64,000 bases of DNA from Pyrus communis (taxonomy: Eukaryota; Streptophyta; Magnoliopsida; Rosales; Rosaceae): NCBI RefSeq assembly GCF_963583255.1, contig NC_084818.1, positions 15,068,222 to 15,132,221 of the forward strand. The letters run 5' to 3'. Both the position numbers and the translations under genes were made by a program. This document shows, piece by piece, positions 49,083-60,227 of this stretch (positions are counted from its first letter, which is position 1; the number at the start of each line of letters is the position of its first letter). The notes under the pieces were generated by a model, which did not search any database, was not told the origin of the DNA, and worked only from the letters and a program-made list of their open reading frames with translations.

Positions 49083-50869
49083 ATGAAGAGGCTTGGAAGC
49101 TCAGATTCTTTGGGTGCTATGATTTCCATCTGCCCAATAACAGGTTAATTTTTTTAGTTTTTAATATAATATCCATTTTATTTATTTGAATTTGCCTTTA
49201 TTTTTTCTTCTATTGGTGTTTCCCCAAGATTCAGACATACCATGTTTGTGTTTATTTTTTTTGTTTGTTTGTTACCTTTTTCATGATCAAACACCTAGAA
49301 AAAAAATAAGCTTTGAGATCATGACACTCGATTGCTTCTTTTATGTTTCAAATTCATCATGTTGCTTGTCGAATTCAATTCATGTTTTGTATTCTTCCTT
49401 TTCTTGTTTTGGAATTTTAATTTCCAGCCTACATACATATATATTTTGAGCGTATGAATCTAACATAGGGAAGAAAAACACCATCTGACCATTTGTTATA
49501 TTGTCAATTGATTTTACGGTGAACGTCAACTTCCCTTGAAATCTATTGTTTTGCCTTTCTTAGTTGTCAAATTTTTGGAAAAACTAAGATTGGATTGGCT
49601 CTTTGTTTGCAGATGAACAGAGTCCAAGAAACAACCATGTTTACAGCAGGGAATTCCAGTCCATGTTGGAAGGGTTAGATGAGGACGGTTGTGTGGAAGA
49701 GGCCGGCCGTGTTTCCGAGAAGAAGAGAAGATTGAGCGTTGAACAAGTGAAGGCCCTGGAGAAAAACTTCGAGGTGGAGAACAAGCTTGAACCTGAAAGA
49801 AAGGTGAAGCTTGCCCAAGAACTTGGCCTCCAACCAAGACAAGTTTCCGTGTGGTTCCAGAACCGCCGTGCTCGTTGGAAAACCAAGCAATTGGAGCGCG
49901 ATTACGGCGTTCTCAAAGCCAATTACGACTCTCTCAAGTGCAACTACGATATCCTTCAACATGACAATGAAGCCCTTCTCAAAGAGGTATGTACGTGATC
50001 CACAACTCTATCCATATAAATGCTCTCTTGTCAAATAGTACGAGACGTTATTTTTTATATAAAGAGCATCGTCAGTAAGTTTTTCGAACATGTCTCGACG
50101 CCTTAATCAAGTTGCGTGTGATGCAGTATCTTATAGAAATAAATGTTCGATTGTCAAACAATCTCATGTGTCATGTTTTGTCTCCAACCTCGATTACGTT
50201 TGTTCTTGATTTAGTATGTGGTTTAGATCTACAATTTGACACCATAACATGACATTAATCAAGTTGTGGATATGATCTAAATCTTGGATCAACTGTTTAT
50301 TTATTGACTTGCAGATAAAGCAATTGAAAGCAAAATTCCAAGAGAACACAGAGACCACTAATCCCTCAGTAAAAGAAGAGAAACTCCTGGGGAAAGATCA
50401 ATCCAGTTACCGGGCGGTTCATGAGGGGAGCCGGTCACCGCCACCACTTCCGGAATCCTCCGTTCCAGAAACCGAATGCAAAGAGCTCAACTTTGAGAGC
50501 TTCAACAACACAAGTGGAGTGCTAGAAGCCGTTTCATTGTTCCCGGATTTCAAAGATGGCTCTTCGGACAGTGACTCAAGCGCGATCTTGAACGAAGATA
50601 ACAGTCCAAACTTGACTGTGTCTTCATCTGGGATTCTCCAAAACCACCAGCTCATCAAGTCTCCGGCTTCCACTTCACTCAAATTCAACTGTTGTTCGTC
50701 GTCCTTGCCGTCATCATCGTCAATGAACTGCTTTCCGTTCCAAAAGAGCTATCAGCCTTCCGTGAAGGTGGAGGAGCACAACTTCTTTAGCAGTGAGGAG
50801 GCTTGTAGCTTCTTCTCCGATGAGCAAGCACCTTCACTTCAGTGGTACTGTCCTGATCAATGGAACTAA
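49083..50869 (+). CDS. ATHB6-like: HD-Zip class I homeodomain-leucine zipper transcription factor (ATHB6/16-like), 3 exons
   Basis: Exons are 49083-49143, 49613-49986 and 50315-50869. Introns are GT..AG, and the sum is 990 nt (329 aa), near the usual ~310. The start gives [20 protein letters not shown], the conserved N-terminus of this clade. The homeodomain runs about 56-112 and ends [12 protein letters not shown] (101-112). The zipper follows without a gap, with leucines at 114, 121, 128, 135, 142 and 149, six perfect heptads across the exon 2/3 junction. The acidic/serine-rich C-terminus ends [12 protein letters not shown]...DQWN, an AHA-type activation tail ending in Trp-Asn as in ATHB6. 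Family knowledge: nuclear dimers bind CAATNATTG and act in ABA and water-deficit responses. The gene is complete, with no broken residue in the DNA-binding helix. ATHB5/6/16 relatives cannot be told apart with certainty here. Confidence 0.95.
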
Positions 50870-53800
50870 ACCATCAACAATCCAATCAATCCACTCCATC
50901 AGTCCCATCCAAAAAGAAGAATTGGAATCCAAGAAATAGACCTTCCATGATTTTTGTTAGATGGGAAAGTGGGGTTGTGTATAAATTAATGTACTTTGAT
51001 CTCCACTGTGCAAAAGTGGAAGTTTGAGAGCAACTGTAGAATGGAGGTGGGAGAGAGAGAGGTTCACGTGGGTGGAAGGTGAGGACGAGCATAAGGTATT
51101 TTCCTTGCCAAACCGTGCGGGATGATTGGGTCGTAATTAAAATTTCAGCTGTAAAAATGAAATGTCGGGAAAAGAAAGAACTTTAGGAGGTAGAATTTCG
51201 TGTAATGGAGAAAATAATCATTGTGCCTCACTTTTTCCCTTCCATCATGCTTCGCTTTTAACAATTTGAATGCTCGGTGGGCAGCTTTATACAAAGGTAA
51301 AATCATATTTTTATATTAAAAATTTAATTTTAATATTATTTACTTTATTTTTTATTTTATTCTTATCGTTAAAATTCAAAATTTTCAAATTATTTTTATT
51401 AATTTTCTTTTTTATAAAATTATTACAATAATTGGAAAAGGAAGTTTCAAACTCCATAAATAAAAACTGAAAGTCACATTTATTAGGATATTCAACTACA
51501 TGCGGTAGATAATTTATTTCTTTTACCATGGAGCATGGCAGTGCCATATCCTTTTGAAGAGTATAATTTTACAACAGCATTACTAATAGGGGAAACTTGA
51601 AATAAGTCTAAATTTGTAAGCAATTACTAGATATAATCCAATTTTATTTAATTATTGATTGAAGTCCAGTGACTCATTGTCCACATCATTCTATTTTCAT
51701 TTTTTTTTGTCAAAATTACCCCTCTATTAACATTATCCTTTAATTCTAGATTTACTTGTATTAAGAAATTAATTATTTATCTTTACATAATCCCCTACTT
51801 GTAGAATTAGTTTTAAAGTATATCTCTTCTTCCATAACTCATGTATATAATTTGTGTTGTGTTCTTCGATCCCCTTCCTTCTTGTTTACTTGTTTAGTCT
51901 TCTTCTTTCAAGTTTTAAAATTTCTAGAAAAATGTTCTCTTCCCATGATAAATTAAACAGCCACAGCCCACCAGCATAAGGAAATTGAAACCAACATCCT
52001 ACTCGATAAGAATGTCTCAATTCAAAAGGAATGAAAAGGCCAAGCCTAACATAACAGAGACTCAACTACTCTAAAATCATAAACAATAAAACTTGTCAAC
52101 ACTGAAACAACCGGTAACTTCGGGTTGAACAAATTCCAAACCAGGCAGATGGATCCGAGTCAACATCTAGGATACTAAACCAACTCATTCACCTTATGAA
52201 ATTCAAGTATAGTGGTTGTCAAGATGTATAAAATGTACACTGTTGGGATCTAGCATATAGAAACTAGAACGAGCTAAAAAAAAAAAAAAAGTTTCACCCT
52301 TTCTATAACCAGAACAAAGAAGATCCTAGTTATGTGGAAATCGATAACCACACAAGATTATGTAGAGGAAAACTCATGTCCATAGCCCATCTTCAAAATA
52401 CAAAACCGCAAGATAGATGTTGTATATTTTGTTTATCTACCTTTATTATATATTTCTCTAATGAATCTATTTGTATATTTTGTTTATTCTACCTGTGTTA
52501 TAGATTAATTGTATTTTATCTACCTATACGATATGTTTTTGCTTATTAGTCTATCTATATCACATATTATTTCGTGTTATCTATCGATACGATAAGTTTT
52601 TATTCATAGTCTACCTATATCATAGATTAATTAATATTATCTACCTACATCACAAATTTTTTATCTACCTCGACAATGTTTCTTTTAATTTTTGATAAAC
52701 TTATAAGATTGGTTGTAATGTGTTTTTAAAATGTTTTTAATTAGAAAATGGGTAGATAAAGGTATTTGAATATTCAAATTTTAAATTTTTTAAATTCAAA
52801 AATAAAGAATTTAAATATTTTTTATTTTCAAAGGGCAAAATAGATGTAATAAAAAATCAAATAAAATTGGACAGGTGAATTTTTTGGACTTGGATCAAAC
52901 TGCCCCTTATTAATAATATCCTTTTGAAGAGTATAATTTTACAACAGCGTTTTTCTATTAATTCAGCTTGAGAATGTTTATTTTTTAAAAGGTTTAATTG
53001 TAGTAGTGATTTGTGAATTGTAATCCTAGTTTAATTTTAGTCACTAAACTCTCATATTAGTTTCTTTAATCTCGAACTAAACAATGTGTTGTACCATTGA
53101 TTATTTTCATTAACGATGTATATTTTTCCATAAAATTTAAGGATTTATTAGAAACTTCGTCACACATCACTAAAAATGATTTTTAAAATGAGAAATGAGA
53201 AAAGAAAAAAAAAAAAAAAAAAAAACTAAACGGTCAGACTTTTTTGTGTAAGAAAATTGACTCATAGAATTTTTTTTCGTAGTTCAATATGTGATTTGTT
53301 AGTTGTTTAAGTACAAACATAGTTTGATCTCCTACCTACTTTGAAATCACATTGCCCAATATTTACAAGTTGCTAAAATCATACCATTTTTATTTTGTAT
53401 TTTTATAGTTCAAATGTCATTTTATTTTAAGTTTTGGATATTAATTTTATAAATTTTTATTTGTTTTTTTTAGCATCTTCTATTGTTTTTGAAGTTTTAG
53501 GGTGAAGTTCCTAGTATACCCTTAGATTTAATGGAAACATACAACATAAGTGAAAACAACCAATAGTGCAACGCATTCTTAAGTTCAAAGACTTAAGTTC
53601 AAAGACTAAAGAAACTAACTCAAAACGAGAATTTAAGATTTCAGGGCATTTTTGGTATCTTGTTACTTGTTTAATTCGTTTCCTATTTGCACTCTTGGAA
53701 ACTATAGGTTTAAGAGCACTATATAACCAAACATCTAGGGTGCTACGGTTATAATCTTTTCATATCATTCAATAATAACCTTAAGGGTTTTCTCGATTCC

Positions 53801-54421
53801 TAGTGAATTCTAGTTTGCTAGGGGATTATAATTTAGGGTATTTCATTCGATGTCCCTACTCACTATATCACACTGCATAAAAACTAATTTGAGAGGACAT
53901 GGATCCCTATATCGGATTCCATGAGAGATTTGGAATCCAAATCTGGTTCCTTGAGAGGTTCAGAATCTCGTGCATAGTTTCTATCCGTTTTCATGAGAAG
54001 TTTAGGAATCTTATTTTGTGTATCCTTACTATCATGTTTCATGTAAGGTTCTAGAATGCGCAATTTTATAAATTGGATCGCTCTAATCTATTATTTTATT
54101 ATACATATGAAAGATATGATTGAGTGGATGTATGAATCAATCATAAAAAGACGGTTGGATGCCGGTGTGGATTTAATGGAGATTTTGAGCGAGGTTATTT
54201 TATATATATATGCAATCAAGAAGCTGAACTCCGACTTGCAAATCCGAGAGAGCACTGAGATCGCGAGCAAACCAATAACAAAAACATTGATTTCCAATTC
54301 AAGAAAGCAGAAATGGAAAAATGCAAAAGATGAATACAGATGACCCTTAAAAAATGTGCCACATGATTGGATCCCAAATATACGTGTCCTCCTCCTTCCT
54401 TTGTCAGCCGCAGTTTTGAGA
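50870..54421. other. 3' flank of HD-Zip gene and A+T-rich intergenic DNA
   Basis: 50870 to about 51100 is the likely 3' UTR. No further gene seen. A partial copy of the 4104/62883 MITE family lies at about 51340-51411. A degenerate minisatellite (TATCTACCTATATCATAGATTAATT-like units) covers about 52425-52680. Poly(A) runs are at 52277 and 53204. Confidence 0.55.
52425..52680. repeat. Degenerate A+T-rich minisatellite
   Basis: Roughly six loose repeats of TCTACCTATA...ATAGATTAAT-type units of 35-50 bases, with phrases such as TATCTACCTATACGATA and GTCTACCTATATCATAG. Confidence 0.6.
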
Positions 54422-54432
54422 TCAAATCTTGC

Positions 54433-54628
54433 GGACATGGATTTTCTCTGGATCCAATTATCTTAATCTTAGGGATCTATTAATTCGGACCATTGAAATT
54501 TGATCTAATGGCTACAAACAGGGGTTCACTTTAAAGTTATAATAACTTTAACCGTTGGATCAAATTTCAACGGTCCGGATTGATGAATCCCTAAGATTAG
54601 GACAATTGGATCCAGAGAGGATCCATGT
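54433..54628. mobile_element. Small foldback element with 11-base flanking repeats
   Basis: Left arm CTCTGGATCCAATT..TAATCTTAGGGAT..CGGACC..TTGAAATTTGATC and its near-perfect inverted copy on the right fold almost end to end; the middle (GGTTCACTTTAAAGTTATAATAACTTTAA) is itself partly palindromic. TCAAATCTTGC flanks both sides (54422-54432, 54629-54639). No coding. Confidence 0.75.
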
Positions 54629-54734
54629 TCAAATCTTGCATCTAGAAAGAGGTTATGTCCCTAATTATTAACTGACATATATTAAGCTTTTGACAAAAAA
54701 AATAAAAAATATTACGTTTATAATTACATGTTAA

Positions 54735-54912
54735 TTGTCATTCAATATTACGGTTTGTTGATATTCCTCTATTTAGAAGTGAGAGGTCTTAGGTTCAAAT
54801 CTTGTGGATGGCGAATTCGATACCAAATTAGGTTACCCATTGTGTGGCTTAGCCGAACTCCCTCTCTCCTAGTATAAAAATATCGATGTACTAAAAAATA
54901 AATAAATAAATA
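54735..54912 (+). mobile_element. SINE-like element, copy 2
   Basis: Shares with copy 1 (47750-47916) the order CAATATTACGGTTT, GAGAGGTCTTAGGTTCAAATC (B-box-like), CCATTGTGTGGCTTAGCC, CTCTCTCCTAGTATAAAAAT and an A-rich tail (AAATAAATAAAT). TACATGT on both sides (54725, 54912) may be part of a target duplication. Confidence 0.55.
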
Positions 54913-57900
54913 CATGTCAGTTAAAGATAGGGGGTCACATAGAGGTCACTCCCATTTTGGGTGTAGAAGATTTGGTGTCCAGTTTTTTGGTTCCACACAA
55001 CAATCTGCAACTTTTATGTTTAAAAAATTGAAAAATTAGAATTCGGTCCCTAGTTACTACTGCCCTATAACTAAAAACTTGTTGGTTTTTAAATTTAATC
55101 CAAGTCCCTAGACTTTGTCACATTATTATTTTACTATTAATGTATTTTCATATTAATTATTTTATTTTTTAATTTAAAAATTATAATTTCAAATTCAAAT
55201 AAATAACTCATTTATTTCAATCTTTGTTGAAAAACAATTGATTTTCAAAGTAGGGTAATCATCTTTCTCTCTTTCTCCCTTGCCTCCTTTCAATGTTCTT
55301 CATACACTAATCATTTAGTATATAACCAATTGTATATACAAACCACATAGATTCATAGTACTATGTAATGGGTACATTTTTTTTTTTTCACTTGTAGCAT
55401 ATGTACCCATAAGCCTTTTGATCGATCATTCAGAATCTATCCATGTTAATGTACCCATACTAATATCAATACATTAATTGATTTATCTACCCATATTTTA
55501 TACCTATCAATATTGTATTAAAATACCTCTTGACCAAAATAACCCAGATGTGGTACATAATGGCCTTAAATAGAGCTTCATAGGACTTGAAACTTCTCTG
55601 CTCACCCAATTCCTTTATACTATTAAACAACTTAGCAGAATCTTGAATAATGATAACCTTACCGTAGCCCTCCTTGACAACGTTGTTCTATGTTTTTTTT
55701 ATCCCAGGACCAAAAAGACGTCGTTTTGACCTAGGTATTTATTAAAATAAAACGCAGAAGAAGTAGCAATGAATAAAACACAGAAGCAGCACAACAGATT
55801 TTGGTGGCAGCTCAGAGGACAACAGGGGCAAAATCTTTACTTTCAGTGGCAATTCCCGACGATTGAAGGGGCGGTTGCCTGTCCTTGTCCCAATATAGCT
55901 TCGCCCAAGTGCAGGTGCTTATATGTAATTTGGGCTACTTCGCATAATATCAATTGGTTTTATAGTGGAACCTCAACTTTTTTTATGGTATCATATCAAG
56001 TTATTGCAGGTGTGGCTCTACGTCACTCGATTTATGTTGTCACGTGTTAGACTTAAAAATTTGCCACACGTGAGGCCGCGTGTTAAGAGTACAAAGTCCG
56101 CATCAAGAAAAACATAAAGGGATACTTTGGATGCGGTCCCTAGTCTCTAACACTCTTTGACTAAAACCTTAATGGTATTCAAAGTTTGATCAAAGTCACT
56201 TGACTTTGTACACCTCATTATATTACTATTAATATTTATATTTTTATAGTTTGGACATTAATTGTTTGATATTTTATGAGATTTATAATCCTATAAATTT
56301 AAAATCCCTCATTATAATACTATTAGAAACAGCCACAATAAAAAAATTCAAACATTTTAATTGAATAAATGGATAAAAACTATGTAGCAATAAGAAATAA
56401 TAAATGGCAAAAGAATGTATCCATAGTGTTAAAAAAATTGGTACATTTCACATATAACAAAGTGGTACATTAATAAAGAAGAATGGGTACATTATAAATA
56501 AATTAGGGTACAAATAAAAGATTAAAAAATTATGAGTAAAAATGAAATTTTAAAAAATATGGGCGCAAAAAGAAATTAATAAATGGGTACAAATTAAAAC
56601 AAAAAATAAAATACTAAAAATTTAAAAAAAGGTTGCAAATTCAAAGTGGGTACAAACTAAAAATATAAAATATGATACAAAGTTTAGCCATAAAACATAA
56701 ATATACCATATATAGTTTTTCTATCATTGATTAATTATACAATGTCATGTGACGGTAAACACATGGGCACAAATACAAATAAAACTTTAAAAAATATGGG
56801 CACAAAAAGAAATTAATATATGGGTACAAATTAAAACTAAAAAGAAAATTGGTACAAATTGAAAAAGGTTTGCAAATTAAAAATGGGTACAATCTAAAAA
56901 TAAAAATATATGATAAAAAATTTAGCCATAAATATAAATATAAATATAAATATACTAATTGTAACATTTTTAGGTAAAAATATTTTATTATTGAAATAAT
57001 TAATGATGTTGGATTGTGAGATTTTATTATTTGAATGAAAATCATTACAAACTCAAACATATTAATACACGAATCTATACATATACAAAAATAGGAGGTT
57101 GGATTGTGAGATTTTTGAAAACTAGATATCGACACAAATCAGACGCACCATCAATAGAAAGTAGGAAGATGGTGCCACGTACGAGTGCTTCACTTCAATC
57201 AGTTGCTTGTGATCTTTTTCTTTTTGTAACTTTCATAGACATTTGGGTTCCAGCAAAGACTTTTGCCTCTTGCATCTTTTTTTGTGGAGTACGGCTTCGG
57301 CAATAACGTAATCCTCGCTTCCCTCTGATTTTGAGTGCCAGACGTGCACATGGCGTTTGGCGCCCTCTCTGCTGATATTCACGAGACTTATTTGTGTCCA
57401 CGTGTACGATCGGAGTTATTTTAGGATGAATGGCTTCGTACATGACATGGTCACTTTGACATCTCGTAATATAACGTTAAGTGTATCTTTTGTATGCATG
57501 TCGTTTTCCATTAGCAAAGAACATTAAGATAGTAGTGTATTTATTGTCGATGCAAATTTTTGCCGTCTTCTATTTTAACGAAAACGTACCTGTAAAACAA
57601 TCAACATATTTGGTCAAAAATCAAAAGCCTCATGCACACATGATGAGCGAGAAAGGGTGTTGGCCAATGAATCTCCAATGCTTAAGTTAGTCTCTCTGAA
57701 AAAGTAAGTATTTAAAGTTTTTTTTGTGTATAGAAAAGCATACTCATTTTTTATAGAGAAATGAGATATTTATAGGGAGTATGGCCTGCCTTAAGGGTAG
57801 GATTTAGTGAGAATATTCCAAAACATTGTGTAAGTAATAAATCTTATCTTTAATGCTTTTGACTTTTTCTTGCCATGAGCAAGGGAGCTTTGAGCAGTCG

Positions 57901-58300
57901 TTAGTAAGCTACTTGAACTTCTAGGGATGCTAAGTTGCACGTGGGAGTATTTGAGAAGTCTGTTCATTTAATGAGGGCAATCTTGTCTTTCTTGGGCAAG
58001 AGTCCACATGTTGCCTGCCAAATTTTTAGGATTATTTTTTGCTCCACAAATGCCCCCATACCTACTGAGTTGCTCATAGGAAAGGGCAGTAGGTATGGAA
58101 ATCCCAAGTTGTTTTGGTAAGCATGAAGTTATTTACCAATTTGATGTAGATTCTCACTTCGACTTGGAATTAAATTCTTTTATGAAAGGGCTTTTAATTT
58201 CCATCAAAATATATTTAAGTTTGCCTTAAGCAAGCCATTAACTAAATTAGGAAAGCAATTTTTATCCAAGAAAGAGAGAAAACCAGAGGATATTTATCCC
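54913..58300. other. A+T-rich repeat-rich intergenic DNA
   Basis: No gene seen. Two related stretches at about 55035-55210 and 56133-56290 share CGGTCCCTAGT and a GACTTTGT...ATTATT(T/A)TACTATTAAT block. A two-copy tandem repeat lies at 56528-56705 / 56768-56955. Frames at 55769-56050 and 57016-57306 have no recognisable product. Confidence 0.5.
56528..56955. repeat. Two-copy A+T-rich tandem repeat
   Basis: Both copies carry, in order, AAATATGGGCRCAAAAAGAA, ATGGGTACAAATTAAAAC, GGTTGCAAATT / GGTTTGCAAATT, TGGGTACAA.CTAAAAATA and TTTAGCCATAAA. Copy spacing is about 240 bases. Confidence 0.7.
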
Positions 58301-58985
58301 CCTCCTCTAACATTCTTCTTTGCTTGCACGTGCAAACAATTGTCTTCCGTTGCTTTTCTTCTTCTTTGTGCCGCACCAAGGTAATAAAAATTTAATTTTC
58401 TTTGTCTTCTTCTTATGTGGTGTTGCCGGAAGGCAGCCATCAAGGTGGTGGAGCACGTCGGCTAGCAATAGCCAAAAGTTGGCTCGGCGTGGGCCCAAGA
58501 AGTGTGGTGTGGCAAGGGACACAATTTGGACTGCTCGGCTTGGCTGGAGCAAAGGATGGTTGCGCGGTTGGGGTCGCAACTTGAGGCGTTGTGCTAGGTA
58601 AGCCGCATGGCTCAAGCCTTTTGGCCTCTTGGACCTAGCGTGGGCTAGGTCAGCGAGTAAGAGGAAATAGGAGGTCATGGGCCTCTTAGGTTGCTGGAAT
58701 GTTGGGCATGTAGGCTTCCTACTTATTGGATAGGGAGAAAACAATGTGAGATGAGCCAGTATATGCTTGAGGCCTTGTCATAAACCATTTGATCTCCTGA
58801 GCAAAATGGATCATGACTGGGCCAGAGACACCTTGGAGATCAGAGGAGAGTAGGAATCAGACTTCTCGCCTAAGTTACACGTTCCGACTGAGTTCATCGA
58901 TGGTAATTGAATTGTCTCATCTTTGGGCTACTTTATGCTAGTGTTGAGCTGTTTTTGACTTGTTCATTGAATGTCCTCTTCTGTT
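58301..58985. other. Probable leader of a decayed retroelement
   Basis: G+C-richer sequence just ahead of a retroelement coding fragment. A minus-strand frame of 145 codons (58307-58744) is low-complexity (KKKTKK, proline/leucine-rich) and runs against the coding direction. I regard it as noise. Confidence 0.35.
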
Positions 58986-60227
58986 TGCGTAGATTCAAAA
59001 CTTGGCTAAACTCCCAAGGCTTTGCAGGATATAAAGAAAATGCGCATTTCGACTTCTTCTGCTTCATGTGAGGGTCTGCCCACTATTGAGAAGCTTGTGC
59101 TTGCTTTAACTTCTTCCAAGGGGAAGAAATAGGTTGTTGAATCTGAGCCTGTGAAGCATGCTACTCTGAATGTGTCTAGAATGACTACTGATAAGATTGC
59201 ATAGTGTAGAAGTTCTATTGTGCTCCCATTATCTAGGTCTGAATTGAGACATTCGTCTGAAGCTAAGTTCGGTCCAGCTTTGGAAAGGCTTGTTACCACG
59301 AAGAGCAAAAATGAGGTTTCTGTTAGTAAAGTAGCGCCTGGGCCTGTTTTTCTTGTTGCATGAACTGATTTGCCTATTGAGAAGGAAGAGTTTGGTTGTG
59401 TAGGTAATTGTGAGAAATCCACCAAGCTTGCTTCTAGAAAGTTGACTGAGATTTGTGCACTGCTAAAACCTGGTCTGCTTGAGGACATGGATACATGCGC
59501 CAAGTTTGTTGATAGCGTTGGGAAGGTTGTCGACTAGAGTTCCTTGCGAAACGTATAACCCATTCTAGAAGGAGTTCTCTGTTTTCTTTGATGCAGAGGA
59601 TTGCGATCCTGGCAGTTGAGTCCATGCGCATTGTCCAAGATGAAGCCAAGGCTACTAGGGAGATGAAGTTGCTCATGGTAGCTAAAACTCGTTAGGTTGC
59701 TGAGAAAATAAAAAGTTGGAGTTCGAAGTTGCTGTCTTGAAGGTGTCTAATGTCTTTTCTTCATTTCTCTGTAGCTTGAGACTGCTTGCCAGAAGATTAA
59801 TGACTTGAAGGTTAGGCTTGACACAATCCAAGTGAAGTATTATGTTGCAAAGAACGTGCAGTTGAAGGGTAAGAAGGTTAGTCTCGATGCTTCACTTGCC
59901 CAGGGTCGAGCTGATTTCTACAAGTTGGGCTATGTAGACCATCTATTCGGTAGACCGTCAGATTATGAGTTTGTTGGTAAATACTTGGAAACTCTCTTTG
60001 TTTCTCCAAAGGATCTGCTTGACTTTTCTTTCGAGGCCACTCTTGGCAAGATAATTGGTGATTATGACGCCCAAAAAGGGCATATGAGGATGGTGTCACC
60101 CAGGCTAGGGGCTGCTGAAGGTGAATGCATGAAAATGTTGTTGTTTGGAGCGATGTGGCTGCTGAAGATGTGCCGACCGAGTAGCCAAGAGGTGTCCAAG
60201 CTGTTGAAGATTAGTCTTTTTAGGTAG
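58986..60227 (+). pseudogene. Coiled-coil protein fragment of a retroelement passenger ORF
   Basis: Plus-strand pieces join in sense order across stops: STSSASCEGLPTIEKLVLA near 59047, RKLTEICALLKPGLLEDMDT near 59437-59495 and, in the longest frame (59805-60227), LDTIQVKYYVAKNVQLKGKK followed by AQGRADFYKLGYVDHLFGR and DLLDFSFEATLGK. I recognise the style as the C-terminal half of coiled-coil 'putative plant transposon protein' ORFs carried by gypsy-type/LARD elements. There are several in-frame stops and shifts. No gag-pol or LTR is seen beside it. Confidence 0.55.

Noticed and set aside
49526..49962. Minus-strand frames over HD-Zip exon 2
   Set aside because: Antisense shadows of the homeodomain exon.
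58307..58744. 145-codon minus-strand frame
   Set aside because: Lysine/proline-rich low-complexity frame opposite to the direction of the retroelement fragment that follows; no motif.
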